DNA of 64,000 nt from Ideonella sp. (GCA_016721465.1 JADKIA010000028.1:186001-250000); one strand, 5' to 3'. Positions 7,832-16,092 are shown, counted from the first letter of the stretch. Notes: generated by a model not told the origin, from the sequence alone. Made by a program: numbers and translations.

Positions 7832-10210
7832 TCACAGGTCGTACTTCAGGCTGGCGAACAGCGTCCGCTGCGGATACGGGTTGGGATTGACGTAGTACTT
7901 GAAGTTGCCGAGGTTGTTGACGCCGAACGACGTGCTCCACTGGCGGTTGATCTTGTACAAGAGCTTGGCGTCGAACACGCTGTAGTGGCTGACGGCGCCG
8001 TAGACGTTCGGGTTCGGGTCGTTGTAGGCGCCGATGGCGGTGTTGAACAGCGCGTTGTGCTGGCGTCCGCTGAAGCGGTACGACAGGGTCGCCGACCACG
8101 CATCGGACACATGCCAGGTGCCCACCAGCGTGGCGCGCCAATCGGGGATGCGCGGCTGTGCCGTGCCTTCCAGCCCCGGGTTCCTGGCATCGCGCACGAT
8201 GATCGAGTGGGCGTAGGTCACGCTGCCCTGCAGGTCCAGCCCACGCAGGCCCACGTCGCCGAGCTGCCAGGCCACCTCCACGCCCTGCGTGCGCAGCTTG
8301 TCCACGTTCTGGATGCTGCTGATGTTGGGCGTGACACTGACATCGGTCTGTGAGATCAGCGCGTCGCGCTTGTCCTCGAAGAAGAACGAGCCGCGCAGCA
8401 TGCCGTTGGGCAGCTGCTGCTGCAGCACCCACTCCTGCGAGTTGACCTGCTCGGGTCTCAGGCTCGGATCGTTGGTGCGGATGTTGTTGGGGCCGTTGAA
8501 GGTCTGGAACATCTCGGCCACGGTGGGGTAGCGCACGCCCTTGCCGAGGGACGCGCGCAGCGCCAGCGTGGGCGAGGCCTGGAACGACAGCGAGAGCTTG
8601 GGCGAGAAGTTCGACTGGGCGCGGTCGGCATAGACCAGGTTCTTCGGATTCGGCGCCGCATTGCCGGCGCTGTAGTTGCTGCCGTCGAAGGCCTTCCAGT
8701 GCTCCTGCCGGCCTCCGGCCACCAGCAGCCAGGCGGGGGCGATCTGCCAGGCGTCCTGAACGTACAGCGCCTCGGTCTGCGTCTGGCCGTAGGAGTTGGT
8801 GTTGAGCGTGCCGGTGTCGCTGCCCAGCCAGTCGGCGATCGGGGCGGTGGCGGTGCCGTAGGTCACCGATTTCAGCTGATAGCGATCATGATGCACCCCG
8901 GCATCCAGCGTGTGGGCGCCCAGGCGCCAGGTGCCGCGCAGATCGAGGTTGCGCCAGCCGGTGCCGCTGGCGTCGGTGAGCTGGCCACCGGGGTGCACGT
9001 CGCCCAGGCCGGAATCCAGGCCGTTGCTGGGCGTGGCCGTGCGCGACAGGTCTTTCTTCTGGTCGTAGAGGCTGGCCACCAGCTCCCAGTCCCAGGCGCC
9101 GCCGGTGTTGGACTTCAGGTTCAGCCCGTGCATCCAGTGCTCGCTGCGGCTGCGGCTGGGCGCCGCAGCGGACACGGTGTAGTCGGCGCCATCGATGCGC
9201 ACGAACTTGAATGGGTTGGCAAAGCTGGCGCCGGCGTTCCACACCACGTTGCCCTTGGCGTCGCGCAGGTAGCTGTCGACGCTGCCTTCCGATGCGTTCT
9301 GCCAGATGCCCAGCGTGACCTGCGCCGTCAGCGCGGGTGAGAAGCGGTAGCCGAGTTTGAACTTGGCGATGTCCTGCACCGTGTGGTCGATGCCGGTGGA
9401 GCTGACGATGATGCGCGGCTTGCCGGCGGTGTCGATGTCGCGGATCACATTGGCGCTGTCCACCACGGTGAAGCTGCCCGCCGCAGCCGGCGCGCCGGTC
9501 TTGGCGGTGGTGTTGCCGAAGGTCTGCGGGTGGCCGTGGTTGTCCAGGTGGTCGGCCGAGACCCAGTAGAACAGGCCATTCACCGCGTTGCCGAGCGAGG
9601 CACTGGCGTGGCCGCCGCTGAAGCTGTCGTGCGTGCCGTACTCCTTGTAGCGCTGGCCGAACAGGTCGAGCTTGACGTGCGCCTCGAACTGGGTGGGCGT
9701 GCGGGTGATCATGCGCACCACGCCGCCGGCCGAGTTGCCGGGGTACAGCGCCGAGAACGGGCCGTAGAGCGTTTCGATGCCGGCGATCTCCTCGGGCGAG
9801 ACCATGCCCCAGCGTGGCGCCGTGCTGAAGCTGTTGTTGAGGAAGTTCGACAGCAGCAGGCCATCGGCATAGACGGTGGTCTGCGCGCTGGCGATCGAGC
9901 TGTTCACCCGCATCACCAGCACGCCATTGCGATCACCGATGTAGCGCTCGCGCACATGGGTGCTGGGCAGGTACTGCAGCGCACCAGCGGCGGTGACGGT
10001 GTTGATGCTTTCTTCGATCTGCGCGGCGCTGACCGACTCGACGGTGGACGGCAGCGGCGTTGCCGGTGGGGCTTTCTGGCCGGTGACGACGACGGTGCTG
10101 TCTGGCGTGGGGGCGCCAGGCGCGTCGGCAGCGGAGGCCGGAGAGGTCAAGACCCAAAGTGCGGCAGCGGCCAAGGTGCTGCGGCGGGGGACGAAGCGGT
10201 GTTGAGACAT
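7832..10210 (-). CDS. TonB-dependent outer-membrane receptor, probably for copper
   Basis: A 792-residue outer-membrane receptor. The signal peptide begins MSQHRFVPRRSTLAAAALWV. After it comes a short TonB-box-like DSTVVVTGQKA, then a plug domain (IEESINTVTAAGALQYLPST; NGVLVMRVNSS; IETLYGPFSALYPGNSAGGV), then a long 22-strand-type barrel ending LFASLKYDL. The plug wording recalls TonB receptors annotated as copper or siderophore transporters, but ligand specificity cannot be read from sequence. Copper is inferred from the neighbouring PCu(A)C chaperone and DUF2946 genes. The ATG at 10210 is preceded by AAGGA at a suitable distance; the open frame upstream belongs to the frameshifted neighbour. 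Confidence 0.88.
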   Translation of the reverse strand: MSQHRFVPRRSTLAAAALWVLTSPASAADAPGAPTPDSTVVVTGQKAPPATPLPSTVESVSAAQIEESINTVTAAGALQYLPSTHVRERYIGDRNGVLVMRVNSSIASAQTTVYADGLLLSNFLNNSFSTAPRWGMVSPEEIAGIETLYGPFSALYPGNSAGGVVRMITRTPTQFEAHVKLDLFGQRYKEYGTHDSFSGGHASASLGNAVNGLFYWVSADHLDNHGHPQTFGNTTAKTGAPAAAGSFTVVDSANVIRDIDTAGKPRIIVSSTGIDHTVQDIAKFKLGYRFSPALTAQVTLGIWQNASEGSVDSYLRDAKGNVVWNAGASFANPFKFVRIDGADYTVSAAAPSRSRSEHWMHGLNLKSNTGGAWDWELVASLYDQKKDLSRTATPSNGLDSGLGDVHPGGQLTDASGTGWRNLDLRGTWRLGAHTLDAGVHHDRYQLKSVTYGTATAPIADWLGSDTGTLNTNSYGQTQTEALYVQDAWQIAPAWLLVAGGRQEHWKAFDGSNYSAGNAAPNPKNLVYADRAQSNFSPKLSLSFQASPTLALRASLGKGVRYPTVAEMFQTFNGPNNIRTNDPSLRPEQVNSQEWVLQQQLPNGMLRGSFFFEDKRDALISQTDVSVTPNISSIQNVDKLRTQGVEVAWQLGDVGLRGLDLQGSVTYAHSIIVRDARNPGLEGTAQPRIPDWRATLVGTWHVSDAWSATLSYRFSGRQHNALFNTAIGAYNDPNPNVYGAVSHYSVFDAKLLYKINRQWSTSFGVNNLGNFKYYVNPNPYPQRTLFASLKYDL

Positions 10211-10362
10211 GGCAATTTCCTTCGCAGGCACGCTCGCGCGAGCGTGCCAAGGCCTCGTGCAACACGCAGCCCTTGGGTTGGTGCGGCGGGCCCAACGGGC
10301 CGAGGCGTTGTCCTGATGGCGAGACGGCCGCGCTTGGGCCGCCGATCGCGCTTTGAGAAGGC

Positions 10363-10736
10363 TCAGGACAACGGAGGTGGCGCGCGGGGCTGCGCCGCGC
10401 ACCAGGCGAAGGTGGGGTGGTGCGCCTGCCAGTAGAGCTTTCGGGCATGGCCTGCGAAAGGTCCATGGGCCGCCACAGCGCCAGGGCGGGAGGCGGCGGA
10501 GGCGCCGCGCCCTGGAGCGCACAGAATGGGCAATGGTCCAGGTGAGCCAGGCCAGGCAACTGCGTCGGCTCGCCTGCCACCCCGTTCGGAGACGTGCCCG
10601 TTGCCGAGCAGACGACCAACCATGGCGCGGGCGCGTCCGCCAAGGCATGCGACACCGTGGGCGCCAACGCCATGGCCAGCATCGCGAACAGCGCGATCCA
10701 GCTCAAGCGGCGGTGCAGGCGTCGAAACAGCGGCAT
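10363..10736 (-). pseudogene. DUF2946 family protein, interrupted by a frameshift
   Basis: The N-terminal half starts at the ATG at 10736 (MPLFRRLHRRLSWIALFAML) and shows the family pattern: a hydrophobic segment, a Cys, then LAHLDHCPFCALQG. In this frame the sequence then runs on into the TonB gene as Arg/His-rich nonsense. The expected C-terminus (YWQAHHPTFAWCAAQP then RAPPPLS and a stop at 10363) is found in another minus-strand frame. The frames meet within about 10465-10500, in a GC-rich run where loss of one base would suffice. It is either a real inactivating mutation or a sequencing error. An intact relative lies 650 bases upstream in the same operon. Confidence 0.72.
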
Positions 10737-10770
10737 GGTGGGCGATCGGTGGCCGGTGGTGGTGCGGGGG

Positions 10771-11235
10771 TCAGTGCTTGTGCATGCCTTGGGCTTCACC
10801 CAGGGCCTTGACGGGCGCATTCAATTCCACGGTTTCCTTCTTGCCGTCCTTGCCCTGCACCACCAAGGTCAATGGCACGGTATCGCCGGTCTTGAGCGGT
10901 GCCTTCAGGTCCATCAACATCACGTGGTAGCCGCCGGGCTTGAGTTCCACCACCTTGCCAGCAGGCAGTGCCAGGCCCTGAGACAAGGCGCGCATCTTCA
11001 TCGTCGAGCCTTCCATCGTCATCTCGTGAATCTCGACCATGCCGGCCGCGGACGAACTGGCGGACACCAGGGTGCCGCCTTGGGTCGAGGTGATGCGCAT
11101 GAACGCGCCAGTGGCCTTCTGCTGCGCGACGGTGCCCCGCACCCAGGCGTCCTGGACTGCGGTCTGTGCAAACAGCGCTTGGCTGGCAAGGGTGATCAAC
11201 GCGGCAAGGGTGAAGGCGCGGAAAGTAGGGCGCAT
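10771..11235 (-). CDS. Periplasmic copper chaperone PCu(A)C
   Basis: A 154-residue secreted protein with signal peptide MRPTFRAFTLAALITLASQA. It carries the PCu(A)C copper(I) ligand pattern: His70 and Met72 in EIHEMTMEG, a Met about ten residues on (STMKMRAL), and His104 with Met106 in GGYHVMLMDL. These proteins carry periplasmic Cu(I), classically to the CuA or CuB centre of cytochrome oxidase together with Sco or TlpA-like thiol oxidoreductases. AGGAG lies upstream of the ATG at 11235. The C-terminal tail EAQGMHKH could bind additional metal. The chaperone sits between two DUF2946 genes, which is why the whole operon is read as copper-related. Confidence 0.92.
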   Translation of the reverse strand: MRPTFRAFTLAALITLASQALFAQTAVQDAWVRGTVAQQKATGAFMRITSTQGGTLVSASSSAAGMVEIHEMTMEGSTMKMRALSQGLALPAGKVVELKPGGYHVMLMDLKAPLKTGDTVPLTLVVQGKDGKKETVELNAPVKALGEAQGMHKH

Positions 11236-11383
11236 GACATGCTCCTGGGACAGGGTGACGGATTGGCCTGTCGACCCGCTTTGGCGGTGACGCCTGGGCG
11301 ACGAGCTTTGGTTGGGGTGGATGGCGCAGCGTCGAAGGCGCATCGGCCAGCAGCGCCAGCCTGCGGCGCACCGATGCCTTGGC

Positions 11384-11761
11384 TCAGCCGTGTCGCGGCG
11401 GAGCGCGGGCCTGGGCCCACGACCAGTCGTCGTGGGCGTCTCGCGCAATCGCCCACGAGGCCGGCACCGCATCGGTGAACACGCCGGTCAGCGACCCCAT
11501 GGCCGCCGTCATGGGCAATGCGGGCGGATCGCCTTGCAGCGAGCACAAGGGGCAATGCTCGATGGCATGCGTGGCCAACTCGAGCGGCGATACGGCCACT
11601 GCATTGCCATCGCGGGCGGCCGAGCACACGATGCCCCAGGGTGCCGTGCTGCCCTGCACCAAGGCCATCGCGCGCGAGACCGTGGGCGCCAACATGGCCA
11701 GCACCAGGGTGAACAGGGTCACCCAGGCGGCAAGGCGGTTGTGATGGCGCGGGCGCAACAT
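11384..11761 (-). CDS. DUF2946 family protein
   Basis: A 125-residue protein with an N-terminal membrane or signal segment (LAAWVTLFTLVLAMLAPTVS), Cys46 in WGIVCSAA, and the family hallmark HAIEHCPLCSLQG (His65, His69, Cys70, Cys73), which looks like a metal site. DUF2946 proteins are small, often found next to PCu(A)C or copper receptors, and have no established function. It is the first gene of the six-gene operon reading towards 6064. The product would be exported or membrane-anchored with the His/Cys motif in the periplasm. A copper-binding role is inferred from the motif and neighbours. Confidence 0.85.
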   Translation of the reverse strand: MLRPRHHNRLAAWVTLFTLVLAMLAPTVSRAMALVQGSTAPWGIVCSAARDGNAVAVSPLELATHAIEHCPLCSLQGDPPALPMTAAMGSLTGVFTDAVPASWAIARDAHDDWSWAQARAPPRHG

Positions 11762-11808
11762 GGGGCGGGAGTGTAGAGGACTTTGCCGCCGCCCCGACTT
11801 GACCTGCC

Positions 11809-12609
11809 TTAAGCGCCGCCGAGGCCGCTACCCGCCGGCGGCGCCCAGTGGTGCCGCTCACCTTGTGCGCTGCGGCACCAGGCGTAGAGCGCGTCGTACA
11901 CCGGCAGGCCGGCCGCCAGGCAGGCCTGGTCATCGGCATGCTGCGCCGACAGGCCGAGCGACACGGCCAGCAAGCCCGCGCACTGCGGCGCCAGCTCGTG
12001 CCGGTCGGTGTCGGCGCCGCGCACGATGGTGGCCAGTTGCTGCAAGGGCACGTCATTCAGTTGATGGCGTTCAATGAAGGCATCGAAGCTGCAGCGCTCG
12101 CCCACGTGCGAGTAGGCGACCCCGGGAATGTCGTAGGGCGTGGCGCCTTCCCGTTCGGCCACGGCCAGCACCTGGTCGGCCGGCACGTACAGGAATTCGG
12201 CGTGCACATCGATGAAGCGCTTGATCAGCCAGGGGCAGGCGATGCGGTCGATCTTCGGCCGCTCGCGGGTGACCCAGCGTGTGCGTTGGGGCAGCGCAGC
12301 GATGGGCGCGCCAGAGGTCTGCCAGGCCGTGTAGCCACCCTCGAGGTGCAGCACGTCGTGGCCCATGGCACGCAGCAGGGCGGCGATGCCCTGGCTGATC
12401 TCGTGGCCATGGGCGCAGTAGACGATGCGACACGCCCCGATCGGCAGATCGTCCTTCCAGGTCAGCACGGTCTCGGGGTCGAGCCAGCGGCCGCCCGGAA
12501 TGTCGCCGCCTTGCTTGCGGCGCGCGACGGCGCGGCGCACGTCGATCAGCTCGAAGGGGGTGGCCGAGGCTTGCAGTGCTTGCAGTCCGGCAATCGTGAG
12601 GGTGGTCAT
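11809..12609 (-). CDS. Rhodanese / ChrB C-terminal domain fusion (chromate resistance)
   Basis: A 266-residue two-domain protein. Residues 1-105 form a rhodanese domain (FELIDVRRAVARR near the start; active-site loop YCAHGHEIS with Cys65). Residues from about 110 form a ChrB C-terminal domain (RPKIDRIACPWLIKRFID; GVAYSHVGERCSFDAFIERH). It matches the C-terminal half of the classical ChrB encoded 1.4 kb upstream. Such fusions occur in chromate clusters and may couple sulfur or thiol chemistry to chromate reduction or sensing, but biochemistry is lacking. The ATG at 12609 follows the chrA stop by 20 bases. It is last in the chrB-chrA operon. Confidence 0.85.
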   Translation of the reverse strand: MTTLTIAGLQALQASATPFELIDVRRAVARRKQGGDIPGGRWLDPETVLTWKDDLPIGACRIVYCAHGHEISQGIAALLRAMGHDVLHLEGGYTAWQTSGAPIAALPQRTRWVTRERPKIDRIACPWLIKRFIDVHAEFLYVPADQVLAVAEREGATPYDIPGVAYSHVGERCSFDAFIERHQLNDVPLQQLATIVRGADTDRHELAPQCAGLLAVSLGLSAQHADDQACLAAGLPVYDALYAWCRSAQGERHHWAPPAGSGLGGA

Positions 12610-12629
12610 GCGTACTCCAGTGTTGGTTT

Positions 12630-13985
12630 TCAGCGCCACAGCGACAGCGCCAGCCCGAGCAGGGCCGAGCCGATGATGACTTCGATCACGCCGCGTTTGA
12701 AGCGCAGCAGCGCCACGGCGGCCAGCCCGGTGAGCACCGCGGACGCGGCATCGAACGGCCCGCCCCAGCCCTGCGGCCACCAGACATGCCAGCCAAAAAA
12801 CAGCGCCAGGTTGGCAATCACGCCGACCACCGCGGCGGTGATGGCGGTCAGCGGCGCGGTGAAATGCAGGGCGTCGCGGGTCGACTCCACCAGCGGCCCG
12901 CCGGCCAGGATGAAGACGAACGAGGGCAGGAAGGTGAACCAGGTGACCAGGGTGGCGGCCAGCGCGCCGGCGAGGAACAGCGCGTCCGGCCCCAGCAAGG
13001 CCTTGCTGTAACCGCCGACGAAGCCGACGAAGGCCACCACCATGATCAGCGGGCCGGGCGTGGTCTCGCCCAGCGCCAGGCCATCGATCATCTGCGCGGC
13101 ACTGAGCCACCCTTGCTGTTCCACGGCGCCCTGGTAGACATAGGGCAGCACCGCGTAGGCGCCGCCAAAGGTGAGCAGCGCGGCCTTGGTGAAGAACCAG
13201 CCCATCTGCGTGAACGCGCCCTGCCAGCCGAAGTGCGCCGCGAGCCAGGCCATGGGCAGCGCCCACAGCGCCAGGCCGATGGCCAGCACCGCGGCCAGGC
13301 GCGAGGGCTTGAAGCGGGCGTGCTCCGGCGTGGGCGTGCTGTCGTCGATCAGCGCAGGCCCGTAGCCGGCCTTGGCCGCGCCGTGCGCGCCGCCCAGCTG
13401 GAACCTCTGCGGCGCATACCGCCCACCGAGCCAGCCGATCAGCGCCGCGCCCAGCACGATCAGCGGGAAGGGCAGCTGCAGCGCGAAGATGGCCACGAAC
13501 GATGCGCCCGCGATGGCCCACAACACCGGGTTCTTCAAGGCGCGCGAGCCGATGCGGTGCGCGGCCTGCAGCACGATGGCGGTGACGGCCGGCTTGATGC
13601 CGTAGAACAGGCCGGCCACGATCGGCTGCTGGCCGTGGGCGAGGTACAGCCACGACAGGCCGATCAGGAGCGCCAGCGACGGCAGCACGAACAAGGCACC
13701 GGCCACGATGCCGCCCCAGGTGCGGTGCATCAGCCAGCCGATGTAGGTGGCCAGTTGCTGCGCTTCGGGCCCGGGCAGCACCATGCAGTAGTTCAGCGCG
13801 TGCAGGAAGCGGCGCTCACTGATCCAGCGTCGGCGCTCCACCAGCTCGGTGTGCATGATGGCGATCTGCCCTGCAGGCCCGCCGAAGCTCACGAAACCGA
13901 GCTTGAGCCAGAAGGCAAAAGCCTGCCAGAAACCGACCGTGGCGGGTGGCGCCAATGCGGCGCCTGGATTGGTCGCGTCGTTCAT
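12630..13985 (-). CDS. chrA: Chromate transporter ChrA, two-domain CHR family
   Basis: A 451-residue inner-membrane chromate exporter. The CHR signature FWLKLGFVSFGGPAGQIAIM appears near the N-terminus and its partner, the second-half motif FFTKAALLTFGGAYAVLPYV, after about residue 240. That makes a long-chain CHR protein of two homologous halves with about ten membrane segments. Conserved PGPEAQQLATYIGW and LGETTPGPLIMV are present. The start codon at 13985 overlaps the stop of the upstream chrB gene (ATGA), showing translational coupling. A short extension to 14015 exists in frame but lies inside chrB. Export of chromate, giving resistance, is the known role of this family. Confidence 0.95.
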   Translation of the reverse strand: MNDATNPGAALAPPATVGFWQAFAFWLKLGFVSFGGPAGQIAIMHTELVERRRWISERRFLHALNYCMVLPGPEAQQLATYIGWLMHRTWGGIVAGALFVLPSLALLIGLSWLYLAHGQQPIVAGLFYGIKPAVTAIVLQAAHRIGSRALKNPVLWAIAGASFVAIFALQLPFPLIVLGAALIGWLGGRYAPQRFQLGGAHGAAKAGYGPALIDDSTPTPEHARFKPSRLAAVLAIGLALWALPMAWLAAHFGWQGAFTQMGWFFTKAALLTFGGAYAVLPYVYQGAVEQQGWLSAAQMIDGLALGETTPGPLIMVVAFVGFVGGYSKALLGPDALFLAGALAATLVTWFTFLPSFVFILAGGPLVESTRDALHFTAPLTAITAAVVGVIANLALFFGWHVWWPQGWGGPFDAASAVLTGLAAVALLRFKRGVIEVIIGSALLGLALSLWR

Positions 13986-14917
13986 GCGTTGGCTTCCTTG
14001 TCGAATGCAGTCCACAGGCCCTCGAACACGCCGGCGGCGGCGAGGAAGAGCTGGTCGTCGTCGGGCAGCGCATCGCGCATGCCGCTGAGCACGCGCTCCA
14101 CGCCATCGGCCTCGGGCACGGGTGCCCCGCCGGCATCCAGGCGATGCACCAGGGCACCCAGGCGGCGCAGGGCGGGCGTGGGCAGATCGAAGGCGGCCAG
14201 CAGCACTTCAAAGGTGACCCGGGCGCCCACGTGGCTGAACTCCGCGCCGTCGAAGTCGAAGCCCACGGCCTGCGGCGGGCATTGGCGGGCATCGGCCAGC
14301 CACAGCAGCCGGGCCTGCGGGTCGATGAAGCGGCGGATCAGCCAGGCGCTTGCGAGGCGGTCCACCCAGGGACGCTGGCGTGTGGCCCAGGTGCGGCCCT
14401 GGTAGGCGCTGCGCGGCCGCAGCGGCACCTCGCCCTCAGAGGCCTGCGGCTCGCCGGGTTGCAGCCGGCGGCGGATGCCGGCCAGCAACTCGCCCAAGGC
14501 GGCGGCACCCTGGCGCGAGGCCTCGCCCGGCAGGTGGTCGATGGCTTGCAGCGCGTCGAACCGGCGTTGCAGTTCGGCGGCCCGAGCGCCGAGTGCTTCG
14601 TCGTCCAATGCGGCTTGGGCAGCGCGCACTTCGGCCACCTCGGCCAGCAAGGCGGCGTACTCGGCGCTGCGGTCGAACAGTGCCGGAAAGTCGTCGTCCG
14701 GGCCCGGCACCGCTCCCAGGAGCAGGGCGCTGCCGTCGTGCTCGCGCACATCGGCGGCGATGGCGGCCAGTGCGCGTTGCAGCGCCGGCTGGTCGGGCAG
14801 CAGGTAGACCCCATCGCGCAAGACGGCGGCCCCGAGTGCCTTCAGCGCGCGCCAGGCGCGCATGCGCGCCGCGGCATTGCGGGTCGGCAGGGACAGGATC
14901 AGCATGGACCAGGACAT
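13982..14917 (-). CDS. chrB: Chromate resistance regulator ChrB
   Basis: A 311-residue ChrB. The N-terminus MSWSMLILSLPTRNAAARMR matches the family pattern in which ChrB starts a few residues before LILSLPT, so I prefer the ATG at 14917 to the one at 14929. The N-terminal half (PaaX-like winged helix, residues about 1-110) is thought to bind DNA. The C-terminal half holds the ChrB domain (RPWVDRLASAWLIRRFIDP; FSHVGARVTFEVLLAAFDLP). ChrB acts as a chromate-responsive repressor of chr operons in Ochrobactrum. It is the first gene of the operon, overlaps chrA by four bases, and is preceded by two identical-type palindromes that may be its own operator. Confidence 0.93.
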   Translation of the reverse strand: MSWSMLILSLPTRNAAARMRAWRALKALGAAVLRDGVYLLPDQPALQRALAAIAADVREHDGSALLLGAVPGPDDDFPALFDRSAEYAALLAEVAEVRAAQAALDDEALGARAAELQRRFDALQAIDHLPGEASRQGAAALGELLAGIRRRLQPGEPQASEGEVPLRPRSAYQGRTWATRQRPWVDRLASAWLIRRFIDPQARLLWLADARQCPPQAVGFDFDGAEFSHVGARVTFEVLLAAFDLPTPALRRLGALVHRLDAGGAPVPEADGVERVLSGMRDALPDDDQLFLAAAGVFEGLWTAFDKEANA

Positions 14918-14922
14918 GGTTG

Positions 14923-14956
14923 GTAGCATACGCTACATCACGGTAGAGGTCACTAC
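14923..14956. promoter_or_regulatory. Paired GTAG-N6-CTAC palindromes, candidate ChrB operator
   Basis: GTAG-CATACG-CTAC (14923-14936) and GTAG-AGGTCA-CTAC (14943-14956) start exactly 20 bases apart, so they lie on the same helix face. They sit directly upstream of the chrB start codon and overlap the presumed chr promoter; on the minus strand TTGTAG and TAGCGT lie 17 bases apart as weak -35/-10 candidates. Autoregulation by ChrB is inferred. Confidence 0.5.
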
Positions 14957-15002
14957 AAAATCTCGGGTCGTACACTCCCGGCACGCACTTCGAAGCCAAG
15001 CC

Positions 15003-15707
15003 ATGGACCTGCTCTACAGCCTCGCCGCCATCCTGATCGCCTACCTGATCGGTTCGCTGTCCTTTGCGGTGATCGTCAGCCGTGCGATGGGTCTGTCCGA
15101 TCCGCGCAGCTACGGCTCCAGAAATCCCGGCGCCACCAACGTGCTGCGCTCGGGCAGCAAGGCCGCCGCCGTGCTCACGCTCGCGCTGGATGCGCTGAAG
15201 GGCTACGTGCCCGTGGTGCTGGCGCTGGTGTTGGCGCCGCGTCTTGGTTTCGACGATTTCACGATCGGCTTCGTCGGTCTTGCCGCCTTCCTGGGGCATG
15301 TCTGGCCGGTGTTCTTCAAGTTCGAGGGCGGCAAGGGCGTGGCCACGGCGGCCGGAGTGCTGATGGCCCTGAACCCGCTGCTGGGCCTGGCCACGCTGGC
15401 CACCTGGGTGATCGTGGCGGCATTCTTCCGCTACTCGTCGCTGGCCTCGCTGGTGTCGGCCGCGTTCGCACCGTTCTATCAATTGCTGATCTGGGGTGGC
15501 TCGCCGCTGGTGCTGGCCATCGCGGTGATGAGCCTGCTGCTGCTCTGGCGGCACACGGCCAACATCCAGAAACTGCTGGCCGGCACCGAGAGCAAGCTGG
15601 GTCAGAAGGCGCCGCCGCCGCCCGTTGATCACCACGCGCACGGTCACGCGCACGAACATGCCCACGGGCACTCGCACCACCATCCGAAACGAAAAGGAAA
15701 GCACTGA
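15003..15707 (+). CDS. plsY: Acyl-phosphate:glycerol-3-phosphate acyltransferase PlsY with His-rich tail
   Basis: A 234-residue inner-membrane enzyme making lysophosphatidate from acyl-phosphate and glycerol-3-phosphate. The family motifs are all present: LIGSLSFAVIVS, GSRNPGATNVLRSG, ALDALKGYVPV, FEGGKGVATAAGVL. The catalytic part ends near residue 208. The last 26 residues are unusual: 12 His among Ala, Gly and Glu (HAHGHAHEHAHG) then a basic PKRKGKH. PlsY normally stops around 200-215 residues. The tail looks like a metal-binding extension of the kind seen on metal transporters and chaperones. The gene diverges from the chromate operon and its stop is one base from the ridA start. Confidence 0.95.
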   Translation: MDLLYSLAAILIAYLIGSLSFAVIVSRAMGLSDPRSYGSRNPGATNVLRSGSKAAAVLTLALDALKGYVPVVLALVLAPRLGFDDFTIGFVGLAAFLGHVWPVFFKFEGGKGVATAAGVLMALNPLLGLATLATWVIVAAFFRYSSLASLVSAAFAPFYQLLIWGGSPLVLAIAVMSLLLLWRHTANIQKLLAGTESKLGQKAPPPPVDHHAHGHAHEHAHGHSHHHPKRKGKH

Positions 15708-15708
15708 A

Positions 15709-16053
15709 ATGGTTCAACGATTCGACGTCGGCGCGCGCATGTCCGAGATGGCCGTGCACAACGGGGTGTGCTATCTCGCCGGCCAGGTGGCGGTGGGCGG
15801 TGCGCCCGACATCGGCGGGCAGACGCGCGAGGTGCTCGGCGCCATCGATGCGCTGCTGGCCAAGGCCGGCACCGACAAGACCAAGGTCCTGCGCGCGCAG
15901 ATCTACCTGGCCGACATCGCGGACTTTCCCGGCATGAACGCGGTGTGGGACACCTGGGTCGTGGCCGGCCACACGCCGCCGCGCGCCACCGTGCAGGCCG
16001 CGCTGGCCAAGCCCGAGTGGAAGGTGGAGATCGTCGTCACCGCGGCACTTTGA
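15709..16053 (+). CDS. RidA family protein (YjgF/YER057c/UK114)
   Basis: A 114-residue RidA-family protein. The fold signatures are CYLAGQVAVGG near the N-terminus, QTREVLGAIDALLAKAGT in the middle, VLRAQIYLADIADFPGMNAV, and PPRATVQAALAKPEWKVEI near the C-terminus containing the conserved Arg. RidA enzymes deaminate reactive imines such as 2-aminoacrylate; some subgroups lack the activity. The ATG at 15709 follows the plsY stop by one base, so translation is likely coupled. The frame is open upstream (15625) only because it overlaps plsY. The plsY-ridA pairing has no obvious metabolic logic. Confidence 0.92.
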   Translation: MVQRFDVGARMSEMAVHNGVCYLAGQVAVGGAPDIGGQTREVLGAIDALLAKAGTDKTKVLRAQIYLADIADFPGMNAVWDTWVVAGHTPPRATVQAALAKPEWKVEIVVTAAL

Positions 16054-16092
16054 CCCCCCCGGAGCGCCTTCGGCGCCTCCCCCAGGGGGCGA
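16054..16092. repeat. GC-rich hairpin repeat of a type common in Comamonadaceae
   Basis: Directly after the ridA stop comes a C-run, then GGAGCGCC-TTC-GGCGCCTCC, then CCCCAGGGGGCG: two adjacent hairpins. I recall near-identical runs scattered between genes in Comamonadaceae genomes. It lies between convergent genes and may end transcription, although there is no T-run. Confidence 0.5.
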
